64,000 nt of DNA from Haliclona indistincta (Eukaryota > Porifera > Demospongiae > Haplosclerida > Chalinidae): the NCBI GenBank assembly GCA_964017065.1, contig OZ024787.1, positions 11,451,764 to 11,515,763 of the forward strand, in the 5' to 3' direction. Below the pieces are notes generated by a model that had not been told where the DNA came from, searched no databases, and worked only from the letters and a program-made list of their open reading frames with translations. The position numbers and the translations under genes are program-made. Shown here one piece after another: positions 11,562-23,660 of this stretch (position 1 is the first letter of the stretch; every line of letters begins with the position of its first letter).

Positions 11562-11897
11562 ATGCTGGCGAAGACCAAGACACAGCTGAAGGAGGAGCTT
11601 GAGGCGGCAAGACGCAAACTAAGTGAGTTCAAGGATGCTGCAGAGGCTCAGATCGAAACGTTACAGTCATCTGAGCGTCAGTTGCGAGTGGACGTGGACA
11701 AGCTTCATGCGTTAATCGAGGATTCAGTACGCAAGCTACAAGAGAAGACTGAACAGCTGGAGGACGAAGAGGCGCAGATCCATAACTTGCAGAACGCCAT
11801 GAAGAAGGGAGCCCCGCGCGATGACCCGTTGCTGTCCTTTGGACCACACGCAGGATATATGATATCAATCACTGGAAGGACCTTGGACTACAACTAG
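11562..11897 (+). CDS. Short coiled-coil open frame, unidentified; 3' end is relic sequence
   Basis: ATG-initiated 111-codon frame. The first about 95 residues are charged with heptad-like Leu spacing (TKTQLKEELEAARRKLSEF, RQLRVDVDKLHALIED), which predicts a coiled coil. The tail (TGRTLDYN) is the Death/COR relic read in another frame, so the frame ends in borrowed sequence. A second copy at 23661-24165 is broken by a MITE and indels. It could be the first exon of a gene whose remainder has decayed; the exon-like blocks downstream (for example 24763 onward) may belong to it. Family unknown. Confidence 0.4.
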   Translation: MLAKTKTQLKEELEAARRKLSEFKDAAEAQIETLQSSERQLRVDVDKLHALIEDSVRKLQEKTEQLEDEEAQIHNLQNAMKKGAPRDDPLLSFGPHAGYMISITGRTLDYN

Positions 11898-12035
11898 GCC
11901 TTCTCTACACAAAGCTGACCGATATCGTGACCCATTGACAGATGTCAGATCCTTGACCTACAACACCAGCTGTGTAGTGCTGTCACCACATGTGAATGTC
12001 TCATCTCTCCCTCTCTACTCGACTGCTATGCTGAA
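11867..12035 (+). pseudogene. Relic: Death-domain start fused to COR fragment (copy 2)
   Basis: Same fusion as at 5590 but shorter. It begins inside the helix encoding ..W-KDLGLQLGLLY, passes to DLQHQLCSAVTTCECLISP and ends at ..GCTGAAGCATG, where a TTAA-flanked element is inserted. Confidence 0.6.
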
Positions 12036-12044
12036 GCATGTTAA

Positions 12045-12635
12045 CCCTTTAACTACTAAATTATCTTCCTGAAATTTTAACCTCGTAAATGCTGACCACT
12101 TCTATCGTGAATATCTCGTGTGTCTTTTGTGCTACTGGTCTCAAATTTGCGTCCTTTTACGCCAGTGAGTAGCCGCAATTGCTCACACTCAAGTCGGTCG
12201 ATATGCCCCTCCCACTTCGAAAGTTAAGCCGATAAAGTGCAGCGACCTCGTCAAATTTTGCTCAAAGTTAGTACTTTGGGGCTGGCTACTGAAAAGTACA
12301 TGTAAATAGCAGTGGTTTTGGTCAATGTAAAATGTAGCCCAGATCATAGAGAATGCGCAAAAATGTGTTTTCCGAGCACCCGAAGCCATAAAATGTCCAA
12401 ATTTTCTTGGCAACCATTTTGTTTTTCATAAAATGTTGTGAAATTTGCACTGAAGCCATAGAAATGCTGAAGCCAATACGTTTAGCGCAGGGGGCGCGCC
12501 GAAAACCGGTCAATTTTTTGCGGTTATTTGTATTCTTCAATTTGGCTTAATTTTGGGATATTTTAGCACTTTTTCATTAAGTTATGCTGTCTGAAGTATG
12601 TATGACGCAAAATTGCGTCATTAGGGCTTAAAGGG
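12045..12635. mobile_element. MITE with TTAA target duplication (piggyBac-like)
   Basis: 591 bp between two TTAA tetranucleotides (12041-12044 and 12636-12639), with termini CCCTTTAA and TTAAAGGG. The empty site is visible in the paralogous spacer at 5818-5826 (AAGCATGTTATTATACG). TTAA duplication with CCC/GGG ends is the piggyBac signature. No transposase frame, so non-autonomous. Confidence 0.75.
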
Positions 12636-12639
12636 TTAA

Positions 12640-13690
12640 CATTATTATGTCGTTGCTTCACAAGTGACATACAACAAAATCTATAATTGCGGATGACCTC
12701 ATGAAGAACTACGTAGCAATTTTTGAACCAGATTTGCAGGTCTATAAAAGTGCAGTACAGCAAGGCAAGGACTTTGCAAAGGAGAAAGACTTTTTAAGTT
12801 ACTTTTCTCAAGTCGCAAATAGGTTTGTTAGTAATTCATTTTAAAATCTACAAGAGCAAAATTTCAAAAAGGGCTAATCATTCGTTGTTCATCTACAAAC
12901 AGGTAACACTAGTTAAAAACAGTTTGCTATACACAATAGCGAAGTGAAAAATTCTGAATTTATTGTGAATATTACAGCATTATTTTTTGTAAACGGGTCT
13001 TAAAGAATACAATCTAGAAAAGTCACTTGATCTGCATGGAAAAGAAGAATATTTCAAAAGGACTGATCAGTGACAATGGTTCATGACTGTGATACACCTA
13101 TAGTGCTCTTGCCTTTGAGTTACGTGAGGATGTATGTAAAGATAATATTTATTAATTTTATATTTATATCCTGAATTTATTGTGTATAATTACATTTTGT
13201 AAACAGGTCTTGGAATACAATCTAGAAAAGTCACTTGATCTGCTAGGAAATGAAGATTGTTTCAAAAGGACTGCATGATATACACCTTATAGTTCTCTTG
13301 CCTTCAAGTTACATGAGGATGTATGTAAAGATATTTTATCGTACCTTACATTTAGTTTTTACTATTAAAATGCATTTTAAAGCTTTGTATCCCTCTGCAT
13401 ATTATTTCCAACAGCAAGTTGGTGATCAATATTTTTGTTGATAGTTCAATAGCCTTGATGAGCATGTCACAGAACACTGAAACATGAAGAATACAATCTA
13501 GCAGTAATTAGCTAGTTCTGGTTCCAGGTTTGATTACGTAGGGGGGATATAGCTCCTTCACTGCTAAAAAACGCCTAATATACACATCTATGTGTATATT
13601 ATAACTTTATGCAACATATTTTTGTATTCCAGTAACATGCATTGCAAATGAGATGGTTGTTACTCACATTCCTCAGACAGTAAAATCATG
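12640..13690. other. Spacer with duplicated exon-like relics
   Basis: Contains frameshifted copies of the IADDLRKSYVAIF block (12655-12830) and two copies of a block beginning TTTTGTAAACAGG/GTCTT GGAATACAATCTAG (about 12989 and 13197), so part of the spacer was itself tandemly duplicated. 13460-13690 matches the upstream region of genes 4 and 6. No intact gene. Confidence 0.45.
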
Positions 13691-13805
13691 CTAAACTTAG
13701 TACAAGCTAATACAAGTATAGGAAATAGCTAAATATACTATTATACAATATACTTTATATGGTAATACATTATGTGACAGTAATAACAGAGATCAGCTGG
13801 TAACA
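13691..13805 (+). promoter_or_regulatory. Family promoter block of pseudogene 2
   Basis: Same conserved block as before gene 1, with ACTTTATATGG about 55 bp upstream of the ATG at 13806. It remains intact although the gene behind it is broken. Confidence 0.45.
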
Positions 13806-16800
13806 ATGTCTGCTGAGAGTGAATGTTTGGAAGCATTCAGAAAAGGTAACAAACAAGATGCCGAGAGACTGCTACCACAAATACAACAACCAGCTGACAT
13901 CAGGACATTACCACTATAGAACGTATATTGTGGCTGGTCACTCTGCTCCACCTGGCTGCTTACTATGGCTGGAAGGATATCATCATTAACTTGATAACAA
14001 AGTATAAGTGTGACACCAACTTTAGAGATACTGATGGACACACTCCACTACACCATGCTGCTAAAAACGGTCATTTAGAAGTGGTAACATACTTAATCAA
14101 TGAACAACACTGTGACCCAATGACTAGAGACAATGATGGTAATACACCACTTCACATTGCTTGTAACAATGGTAGAGATGAAATTGTGCGATATTTATTA
14201 TCTACTGGTAAAGTAAACCCACTGGCTGAGAACAAGTACTACGAGAGGTCTACTGGATCAGTTTCATAGAGAACGCCTGCAGCTAAGCCACATCATCACA
14301 CGTCATTGTTGGCAGCCATGCTGACCTGGTCAAGTCATCAAAAGAGCTGAAGGAGAAGAGCTTGCTAGTGGAGAGCATAGCAGAGAATAGAGTGAAGCAA
14401 CAGACTTGCAGAGGATTTGTAAGCATGGACTGTCGGCTGTCGAAATCAAAAGAAGCACGTAATTTCCGCTTTCTGCTATCAACCAGTCAACAAGCCTTAC
14501 TATCATCTCAGCCCAGCATGAGTTTGTACTGTAACGTGTTGTACGTACAATGCTCGAGAAGACAAGCTGCACACTGCAAGAGCTGATCTTTGCCCTCATT
14601 TTAGAGAATGATTACTCCGACAATTATAGCTTGCTCACAGAATCACTGACATCTCTCAGTGACAAAGGGCTCATCTTGTTTGTGCAGAACCAGGAGCATC
14701 CCCAGTCTAGCTGGGTGGTGGTAGAGAAAGAGACCTTGCTGAGAGAGATCAACGGAACACTATTTGCTCCTGACAATTTCAAACAGTATCGCCAAGTTGC
14801 CAGTAACACTGGTACGTATAGTACCCATTGCGACCCTTGAGGAGTTGTTCCCACAGTACAGCTCAGAGATGCTGGTGGGCTGTCTCGAGAATATGGAGTT
14901 CTGTCATCCAGTGGATCTCTCAGCACTTCAAGCCACTAACCTCAAAGCCTCAGTTTCTCCTCCACCAGGAGCCAGACATCTCTTTTTCCCAAGTCTTGTT
15001 AAAGAGCATCGACCTGGTGACCTCCCCTCCCCAAGGTTTGGCTGGTGTCTGGAGTGCAGTGACCCTCACCAGTTTTTCAGCAATCGTTTCCTACATGTTC
15101 TCATCCTTCGACTTGCATTCTAATTTCCTTTGGGCAGCAAAAAACCTTCTCTTCCACCCTCTCTGGATGGTCTCGAGCGACAGTGTAAGGTGTGGAGAAA
15201 TGGAATCTGCTGGAAGAGTGTTTCTGGAGTGTCCACTATAGTAGAGATTGTAGACCTCAATCGTTGGGTCATTGTACTGGTGTCTGAGAAGACCAGAGAA
15301 GCAGCACAGATATGCAGCAATGTCATCAAAATGATTCTCGACCTCCAACACCAGCTGTGCAGTGCTGTCACCACATGTGAATGTCTCATCTCTCCCTCTC
15401 TACTCGACCGCTATCCCTTTGATGCCTTGCCCGACACTGACCTATTTGATCTACCTACAGTATAGCTAGGTCGATGCTTCTTCGTCACAAGCTTCTTTTG
15501 GATCGAAATGAAGGAACAAACGAGTACTCAACAGATGTAACCCTCCTCTGTGTGCCAGCTCTTCAATCAAAGCATGGCTATCCAGCCTGTTCCTGATCCT
15601 CTCCTCCAGGAGGTACTCAGGTACTGCCAGCTGCCCCAGCAGAAGCCACGAGACCACAAGGAGCTCAGAGAGCGTGTCAACAAGCACAGTATATTTGCTG
15701 GTAGAAACATTGCAGGCTGTAATTAGGGAGGCACGGTAGTGACTCCCTATGTAGGGATGAACAAAAAAACAAGATGGCGGCTACATACAATGTATTATCG
15801 TTCAAACGCTGATATTCCGCCTTGTGATGAATTTTAAACGTCCAAAATCACTTAGATCTGCTCTCTAGCGTTGCCCCATCTTACAGTAGCAAGGAGATCG
15901 CTCGGAATTGTTACTAAAGTGACAAACCTGGAAACGGTGAAAATCGAGTTTCGTCATCTTCGTCTTCTTCTTTCTTCTTCTTCTTTCTTCAGCGCGCCTA
16001 GCGCCTTTATGCGAGCAGTGCCGAGACCAAAACACCCACGAACAGTCGTAAAATTCTCCTGGCAGGTGCCTTTCGAACTTCGTTTTTAGCGAAACGGCGA
16101 TATAAATTCTGCGACTTGTCGATCGTGATCCATTGTCCGCTAAGTGTTAGACGCCATTATTGTGATTGCGCAATACGCACGTGACCAAGCAGTTGTTAGC
16201 GCACGTGACCAAGCACTAGCTTGAGTATCGCTGCGCCGTATCAATCACAGAGAACACATAATTTATTTGTCTGGAGTCTTCGAAGAACGGTAAGCTCGTG
16301 TAGGATCACTATTCTGCGCTTGCCAGACTATTATAACCTGTCATCCGTGTCTACAAACAAGTGTGGGCGGGGCTCGTGTGCACTGCATGTATGCGTAGGC
16401 GAGCTGATATGACAATCAATTTTTAGCTGTAATAATTATTAAAAAAGGCATCAACAACAGTAAAAGTAAACTAATGGTGGAACAAAGACGGCTCAGTAAA
16501 TGCATAATATTGAACTGCACTTCACTAAAAAAAAAAAGGACACAAACAAAAAATTAAAAAGATTTCTATCGAAATCAAAAGGATGTAGTGATGAAAAAAT
16601 CTACTACTGGTCCACAATGTAAACCAACAAGGAACAACCATGGAATGGTAACACGATTGACTTGCTAACAGACCATAGATCCCTACATCAGTGGCTGTAC
16701 ATAAGATCGATATTTTTGTCACAAGCTGAATTCAATTCAATGCACGCCATGAGTCAGTCAACAGCAACTAGCTGAACTAGCTATAGTCAGCCACAGCAGC

Positions 16801-17089
16801 CACTGATGTAGGGATCTATGGTCTGTTAGCAAGTCAATCGTGTTACCATTCCATGGTTGTTCCTTGTTGGTTTACATTGTGGACCAGTAGTAGATTTTTT
16901 CATCACTACATCCTTTTGATTTCGATAGAAATCTTTTTAATTTTTTTATAGCATGTGATGGTATGCTTCTCTGGTGTGTACAGGAGGTGGCTGATATCAA
17001 GGAGGAGGACATCATCCATCACACAGCTACTGCTGTACAGCTAACCATGGCTGCTGCTGGTGTTAGTGGTGACGTCTCTAGAACACTCA
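13806..17089 (+). pseudogene. Ankyrin-Roc-COR-Death pseudogene (gene 2)
   Basis: Recognisable family member with many lesions. There is a TAG at 13917-13919. A large deletion joins the third ankyrin repeat directly to the late GTPase region at about 14246, removing the P-loop and switch II. A deletion at about 14545 removes part of the FLRTKL segment. A 4-nt insertion lies at about 14813, a TAA at about 15121 (ATTCTAATTTCC against ATTCACATTTCC), a 2-nt insertion at about 15463, and a deletion at about 15537. A foldback element (about 15722-16948) sits in intron 1. Linker exon 2 (16984-17089) is preserved, but the Death exon is missing and the sequence passes into the promoter of the next gene. 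Not expected to make a functional protein. Confidence 0.88.
15722..16948. mobile_element. Foldback-type element FB1 with 150-bp inverted arms
   Basis: Inserted in intron 1 of the gene 2 pseudogene; the uninterrupted site is seen at 33668-33690. The left end carries TATGTAGGGATGA followed by an AAGATGGCGGCTAC segment shared with FB2 and FB3. The right part is a near-perfect inverted repeat, arms 16548-16697 and 16797-16947 around a 99-bp loop, with inner ends GATCCCTACATCAGTGGCTG. No transposase frame seen. Confidence 0.75.
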
Positions 17090-17099
17090 GTGAGTACAA

Positions 17100-17453
17100 C
17101 AGGAAGAGTTGGTTAGGACAACCCAAATAAAGGGTAGATGACGGATTCTCGGTGTCTACGGACTTTAGATCATTGCGAATACCGAAGTTTAGACGTTCCA
17201 AGGTTAGCTACATTGTAAATCCCTGCATGATTACATTAAAAAGTATAATAATGCGCATGGTTTCAAAATAGAGTTTCATATCCAGGTTACGTAGTATATA
17301 ATCTATGATTACACAAATTCCTCAGACACAGTTAGTCAGTAAATGCTAAACTTAGTACAAGCTAATAAGGATAAGGCTAAATTTACTATTACACATTATA
17401 CTTTATATGGTAATACATTATGTCATAGTAATAACAGAGATAAGCTAGTAGCA
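17100..17453 (+). promoter_or_regulatory. Upstream region of gene 3, class II spacer plus family promoter
   Basis: 17110-17340 matches 30369-30605 (GGTTAGGACAACCCAAAT start), a spacer class different from that before genes 1, 4 and 6. 17343-17453 is the conserved proximal promoter with ACTTTATATGGTAATA. Confidence 0.5.
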
Positions 17454-18304
17454 ATGTCTGCTGAGAGTAAATGCGTGAAAGCATTCCAAAAAGGTAACAA
17501 ACAAGATGCCGAGAGACTGCTACCACAAATACAACAACCAGCTGACATCAGGACAAGGCTAGACCCAATACCAGGTATGATGTGGGATACTAAACTGGTC
17601 ACTCTGCTCCACCTGGCTGCTCACAATGGCTGGATATATATCATCTTTGACTTGATAACAAAGTATAAGTGTGACACCAACTGTAGAGACACTTATGGAC
17701 ACACTCCACTATATTATGCTGTCATCGGAAATCACCTGAAGGTGGTAAGGTACTTAATCTATCACTGTGACCCAATGACTAGAAACAATCATGGTGACAC
17801 ACCATTTCACATTGCTTGTCGATATGGTCACTTCAACATTGTCCAGTACTTCGTTAATGAACAACACTGTGACCCAATGACTGGAGACAATGATGGTAAT
17901 ACACCACTTCACATTGCTTGTCGGTATGGTCACTTCAACATCGTTCAGTACTTCGTCAATGAACAACAGTGTGACTTAATGACTAGAGACAATGATGGTA
18001 ATACACCACTACACATTGCTTGTCACCATGGTTACTTCAACATCGTTCATTACTTCGTCAATGAGCGACACTGTGACCCAATGACTGGAGATAGTCATGG
18101 TAATACACCACTTCACACTGCTTGTAACAATAAAAAAGCTAATATTGTGCGACATTTATTATCTACTGGTAAAGTAAACCCACTGGCTAAGAACAAGTAT
18201 TACGATATTCCAATGTACAATGATCATGGGACTATACTACCTATGCTCCACCTGGCAGCTGCCCATGGCTGGATGGATGTCTTCATTGAACTAATAACAA
18301 AATA

Positions 18305-20321
18305 ATAAAAAAACTAAAAAAGTGTAGGGATGACGCTTGCAAAAGTTAAGGAACAAGATGGGATGATACTTGCAAAAGTAAAGAAACAAGACTGGATGAT
18401 GCTTGCAAAAGTAAAGGAACAAGACTGGATGATGCTTGCAAAAGTAAAGGAACAAGATGGGATGATGCTTGCAAAAGTAAAGGAACAAGATGGGATGATG
18501 CTTGCAAAAGTAAAGGAACAAGATGGAATAATGCTTGCAAATGTAAAAGTCCCAAGTATCCCTACATCAGCGGCTTGAAGGAGGACGCAGTCCGATGAAG
18601 TAATTAACAATTGTAAATAACTAGAGCTATCTGTGTTTTGGAGGACGCAGTCCGATTAAGTAATTGACGGTTGTAAAAGGTATAGCTATAGGAAGAGGAT
18701 TCCATAAATGTCAGTTGCATGTTGTCGCAGCAAGCCGCTGATGTAGGGATACTTGGGACTTTTACATTTGCAAGCATTATTCCATCTTGTTCCTTTACTT
18801 TTGCAAGCATCATCCCATCTTGTTCCTTTACTTTTGCAAGCATCATCCCATCTTGTTCCTTTACTTTTGCAAGCATCATCCAGTCTTGTTCCTTTACTTT
18901 TGCAAGCATCATCCAGTCTTGTTTCTTTACTTTTGCAAGTATCATCCCATCTTGTTCCTTAACTTTTGCAAGCGTCATCCCTACACTTTTTTAGTTTTTT
19001 TATTAAAACTTTTTTACTTTACTTGTTCCTGTTACTTTTTTGATCACTATCAGTTTGAACTTATTAGCTGTATTCTATGCTATAGCTTTTATTTCATTTT
19101 TACAACCCTTTGAGCAGCAGGTACTAGTCTAGTAGATCAGACGGTACATAGCCTCTAGACAGCTGGAGAGTCAAGAAACACGGAATGTTATTATCGGCAA
19201 TCACAAGAATAATGAAAAGGTTTAAATTAGTTAGAGAGGTTGAGAGTATGAGTTGACAACATGATATTTCTTAGCACTGTGATGGATGAAGAAGAGACTA
19301 ACACTAACAACTCAGTGGAACACTATGATGGCATGGCTAGTCTGTGGACTAGCTAGTCCCAGGCTTGCATGTTGATGTCGATATCACGATCACAGAGGCT
19401 TCTAGCTTTTTACAATGAACAATGTCCAGTTGTCAACAGCACAGGGGTCCTATGGGTATAGCTTACGCCTGGTAGAGTAAGAAACTAGTAGCCTATAGCT
19501 CAGTGAGATCGGGTATCATCACCGTCGTCCGGTTCGCGCCTACCGTGGGTCATGATGTCAGCATAGACAGATCAGTGTTATCCAGGGTATGGTATACTGC
19601 TTGTTCATACCTCTAGGCTCTAGCTTGCTCGCTGAAGCGCCCAGAGCAGAGAGAAAGCACTGAGAAAGCGAGAACCGAGCTCAGTTTCAAAACTGATGTG
19701 GGCGGAGTCAATGATCAGTAGCGACAAGAGGGTTAATTAATTAAGTCGCTAGTCCAAAACGGTCCAAAAACCATGTTTTTCAAAGATTACTCGCTTCTGG
19801 AAGTGTTTGATGCCTATCTAAGAACTAAGTGCACTACCCCAGATATATACACATGCGATGGTGCAAGTTTGATAGTGATTTGTTCACTCAGGACAGCGCT
19901 AGGCTTGTCAAAAGAAGAAGAAGAAGAAGAAGAAGAAGAAGAAGAAGAAAGAAGATGAACAATTCGCGTGGGCGGAGATTTTGTTTTACCACTTTAGAAA
20001 CGTCTGCCAGCTTCGCCAAAGGTATTTCCATGCTCAGAACAATCGTCTGATCAATCCTAGATGTCTAGAATCTCGAGAAACGCTATAACAGCGAAGATCT
20101 GCAAATTCTCTCTGTCTTGATTTTCGTCGTCAAGCAAGCAGTCCCGGCGACTTTAATAGACGTCCTACAAGCGCTTACACTTCAGAGTCACTTAGAGATA
20201 GTTAAAATGCAGTATAGATGTATAATAATAGAGATATGTGCGAAAACCCATTTTCAACATGAGTAGCCGCCATCTTAATTCGAGGTCATCCCTACATATC
20301 ATTGCCGATCGGCAATGATAA
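18305..20321. mobile_element. Foldback-type element FB2 interrupting gene 3
   Basis: About 2.0 kb flanked by TA on both sides (..AAAATA / ..AATACGGG), consistent with a TA target duplication. One half is two inverted arrays of a 33-bp unit (TTGCAAAAGTAAAGGAACAA type) at about 18330-18560 and 18745-18985, around a spacer with two GGAGGACGCAGTCCGAT words. The other half is 1.3 kb of unique sequence with an AGAAGA microsatellite (19914-19950), ending in a 22-bp perfect palindrome (about 20299-20320, ATTGCCGATCGGCAAT core). FB3 is the same element in reverse orientation. The short frames in the arrays are repeat artefacts. Confidence 0.8.
18330..18560 (+). repeat. 33-bp tandem array, left arm of FB2
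   Basis: About seven units of a 33-bp repeat (GATGATGCTTGCAAAAGTAA type). The same array in inverted orientation follows at 18745-18985, so the two arms can form a large hairpin. Confidence 0.85.
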
Positions 20322-23001
20322 TACGGGTGTGACACTAACTGTAAGGACTCTCATGGATGCACTGCACTACACCGTGCTACTGAAAACGATCACCTGGAGG
20401 TGGTAAGGTACTTAGTCAATGAACAACTCTGTGATCCAATGACTAGAGACAATGATGGTAATACACCACTTCATATTGCTTGCAGTAACGGCAATGTCGA
20501 TACTGTGCGATACTTATTATCCACTGGTAAAGTAGACCCACTGGCTAAGAACAAGTACAATGTGACTCCAGTAGAAGAAGCTAGTAGAAGTTATAACAGT
20601 TATGATCTACTCAAATGGTTTGAGTCATTTAGACAATGCAAGAGAGACTTTCCTGTGCACACGTACACTAAAGTCATCCTAACTGGATACAGTGGTGCTG
20701 GCAAGACCACCATATCTCAACTCATTCTCCTCTTAGCTAACGAAACTGGCTTCTTCTCTTGGCTATCATCAGGTCGTGTTCCTGATGTAGAATGGCTCAC
20801 TGCTGGAATCATACCTCTCCATGTTGAGAGCAAGGTCAACAAAGTTGGTAACATGGTAATATATGATTTCGCAGGACAACAAGAGTACTACTCTAGTCAT
20901 GCTGCTGTACTGGAACGCATCATGAGGAATTCTGCCGCTATCTTTGTTTGTCTCATAGACCTGAGTCAGAGTATGGACAAAATTAATGAGTCCTTACACT
21001 ACTGGATGAGTTTCATAGAGAACGCCTGCAGCTCAGCCCAGGGATCATCACACGTTATCATTGTTGGCAGCCATGCTGACCTGGTCAAGTCATCACAAGA
21101 GCTAAATGAGAAGAGCTCACTAGTGGAGAGCATAGCAGAGAGTAGAGTGAAGCAACTGACATGCAGAGGATTTGTAAGCATGGACTGTCGGCTTTCGAAA
21201 ACAAAAGAAGCACGTAATTTCCGCTCTCTCCTATCAACCAGTCAACAAGCCTTACTATCATCTCAGCCCAGCATGAGTTTGTACTGTCACGTGTTGTATG
21301 CTTTTCTTCGTACAAAGCTCAAGACAAGCTTTACACTGCAAGAGCTGACCTTTGCCCTCATTTTAGAGAATGATTACTCCGACAATTATAGCTTGCTCAC
21401 GGAATCACTGACATCTCTCAGTGACAAAGGGCTCATCTTGTTTGTGCAGAACCAGGAGCATCCCCAGTCTAGCTGGGTGGTGGTAGAGAAAGAGGCCTTG
21501 CTGAGAGAGGTCAATGGAACACTATTTGCTCCCGACATTTTCAAGCAGTATCGTCAAGTTGCCAGTAACACTGGTATAGTACCCATTGCGACCCTTGAGG
21601 AGCTGTTCCCACAGTACAGCTCAGAGATGCTGGTGGGCTGTCTCGAGAATATGGAGTTCTGTAATCCAGTGGATCTCTCAGCACTTCAAGCCACTAACCT
21701 CAAAGCCTCAGTTTCTCCTCCACCAGGAGCAAGACATCTTTTTTTCTCAAGTCTGGTTAAAGAACATCGACCTGGTGACCTCCCCTCCCCAAGGTTTGGC
21801 TGGTGTCTGGGGTGCAGTGACCCTCACCAGTTTTTCAGCAATCGTTTCCTACATGTTCTTCTCCTTCGACTTGCGTTTACATTTCCTTTGGGCAGCAAAA
21901 AACGTTCTCTTCCCCCCTCTCTGCATGGTCTTGAGCGACAGTGTAAGGTGTGGAGAAATGGAATCTACTGGAAGAGTGTCTCTGGAGTGTCCACTATAGT
22001 AGAGATTGTAGACCTCAATCGTTGGGTCATTGTGCTGGTGTCTGAGAAGACCAGAGAAGCAGCACATACCTGCAGCAGTGTCATCAGGATGATTCTCGAC
22101 CTACAACACCAGCTGTGTAGTGCTGTCACCACATGTGAATGTCTCATCTCTCCCTCTCTACTCGAACGCTATCCCTTTGATGCCTTGCCCGACACTGACC
22201 TATTTGATCTACCTACAGTAGCTAGATCGATGCTTCTTCGTCACAAGCTTCTTTTGGATCGAAATGAAGGAACAAACGAGTACTCAACAGATGAGGCTCT
22301 ATCGTGTGAGCCTTACTACCTCTTGCAACCCTCCTCTGTGTGCCAGCTCTTCAACCAAAGCATGGCTAGCCAGCCTGTTCCTGATCCTCTCCTCCAGGAG
22401 GTACTCAGGTACTGTCAGCTGCCCCACCAGAAGCCACGAGACCACAAGGAGCTTAGAGAGTGTGTCAACAAGCACAGCATTTTTGCTGGTAGAAACCCTC
22501 TGGTGAGTTGCAGTGTGTACTAGGCTGTACTGTAGCATGTGATGGTATGCTTCTCTGGTGTGTACAGGAGGTGGCTGAGATTGATCATGAGGAGGATATC
22601 ATCCGTCACACAGCTACTGATACACAGCTAACCACGGCTGCTGCTGGTGTTAGTGGTGACGTCTCTAGAACACTTAGTGAGTACAACAGGAAGAGTTGCT
22701 CTGTGTTAAACAGTTTTTATTCACAGCTGAGAATGACCTGTGTGATGTGTTGGCTGTGATTCATGATCTCAACGACTGGATAGACCTTGGACTACGACTA
22801 GGCCTTCTCTATTCAACACTGAAAAGAATAGACCTTGAGCAGCGAGGCAGGATATCTAGCTGCAAGATAGAGATGCTCTCTGCATGGCTTCAGCAACAAA
22901 ACAATGTCTCACAGAAGGGAGTCCCTAAATGGAGCATGTTGAGAGCTGCACTGCAGAGTATGGGAGAGCATGAGACAGCTGACAGGATCCACAGCAACTG
23001 A

Positions 23002-23660
23002 TGGTGAGTTGTGACTAGTACTCATCATTGTGAGTGTGTGTTGTCCCTCTCATACAGGACCAAGAGGAGGAACCAAGACCCAATCACCTTCATTAATTTT
23101 ACTGAGACACTATTGTATGCGACATTTTCACATTTTGTGAAGATCAAGATTTTGTGTGCAAAAATTTAGTGCTTTAATACAGCTTTAATATAAAAATTAT
23201 GGTAATTACATGAAAGTTGTGCACCTCGAGGAATGCGAAAATTGTCATACACGACTTTACTGGCGCACAATCATCTGTAATGAACTATTATGTAAGATTC
23301 ATGTCAGATCTATCATGGTTCACACACAGCACTATAGTTCAATGCAACTGACGTGAAATTCACTATTCCAAAATGGATTAGCAAGACATTGTATCCAGTC
23401 TGTAATGTTGCTGTATTTAAGCGTTTATGTATGTTAATAATAATAAGAAAATTTGGGGCACACACGTGGAAAGTGTTCTCGAACCTACTGATCAACATTT
23501 TGAGCGGTGTCACGTGTTAGCTATTTCTGACGTTGTCCACAGCAGCGTCACACTTGGAGGTCTCACCGAGATTAAAGAGTTGTCCTGGAAGAAAAGGCCG
23601 TGACTGTAAGCTTGTGCTCGCCATTGTGTGTCACGTGGCGGTACACTGAAAAAGGACAAT
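23002..23660 (+). other. 3' flank of gene 3
   Basis: Repeats the arrangement after gene 1: GTGAGT and CTCATACAG of a likely 3' UTR intron (23004 to about 23057), the TTTGTGTGCAAAAATTTAG block (23150-23420), then a promoter-like GTCACGTG segment before the second coiled-coil copy. No other gene. Confidence 0.45.

Larger units (their letters stand above)
17454..23001 (+). pseudogene. Ankyrin-Roc-COR-Death gene 3, split by a foldback element
   Basis: Pieces: 17454-18302 (N-terminus and seven ankyrin repeats), insertion FB2 at about 18305-20321, then 20322-22502 (two ankyrin repeats, Roc, COR), 22568-22676 (linker) and 22727-23001 (Death domain). Apart from the insertion every frame is open and every splice site is intact: 283 + 727 codons, then phases 0 and 1, about 1137 aa in total. 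The insertion sits in the codon block for ELITKY and creates a stop after ELITK. Roc motifs: GYSGAGKTT, DFAGQQEYY, VGSHADLV; it has the WLSS insert as in gene 1. The linker has a single TATDTQL unit. The insertion must be recent, or the 3' part may be expressed on its own. Normal expression would need removal of the element from the transcript. Confidence 0.85.

Noticed and set aside
18330..18985. CRISPR-like regular repeats
   Set aside because: Units are contiguous 33-mers without unique spacers, in a eukaryotic foldback element and in inverted orientation.
18314..18994. Short frames of LAKVKEQDGMM-type or FTFASIIPSC-type repeats on both strands
   Set aside because: They read the 33-bp arrays of the foldback elements. 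Every frame is open because the unit is a multiple of three without stops, and the same occurs at 47037-47817.
20299..20320. Helitron 3' end (hairpin near the terminus)
   Set aside because: The hairpin is at the very end, with no CTRR terminus, and the flanks suggest TA duplication rather than A/T insertion.
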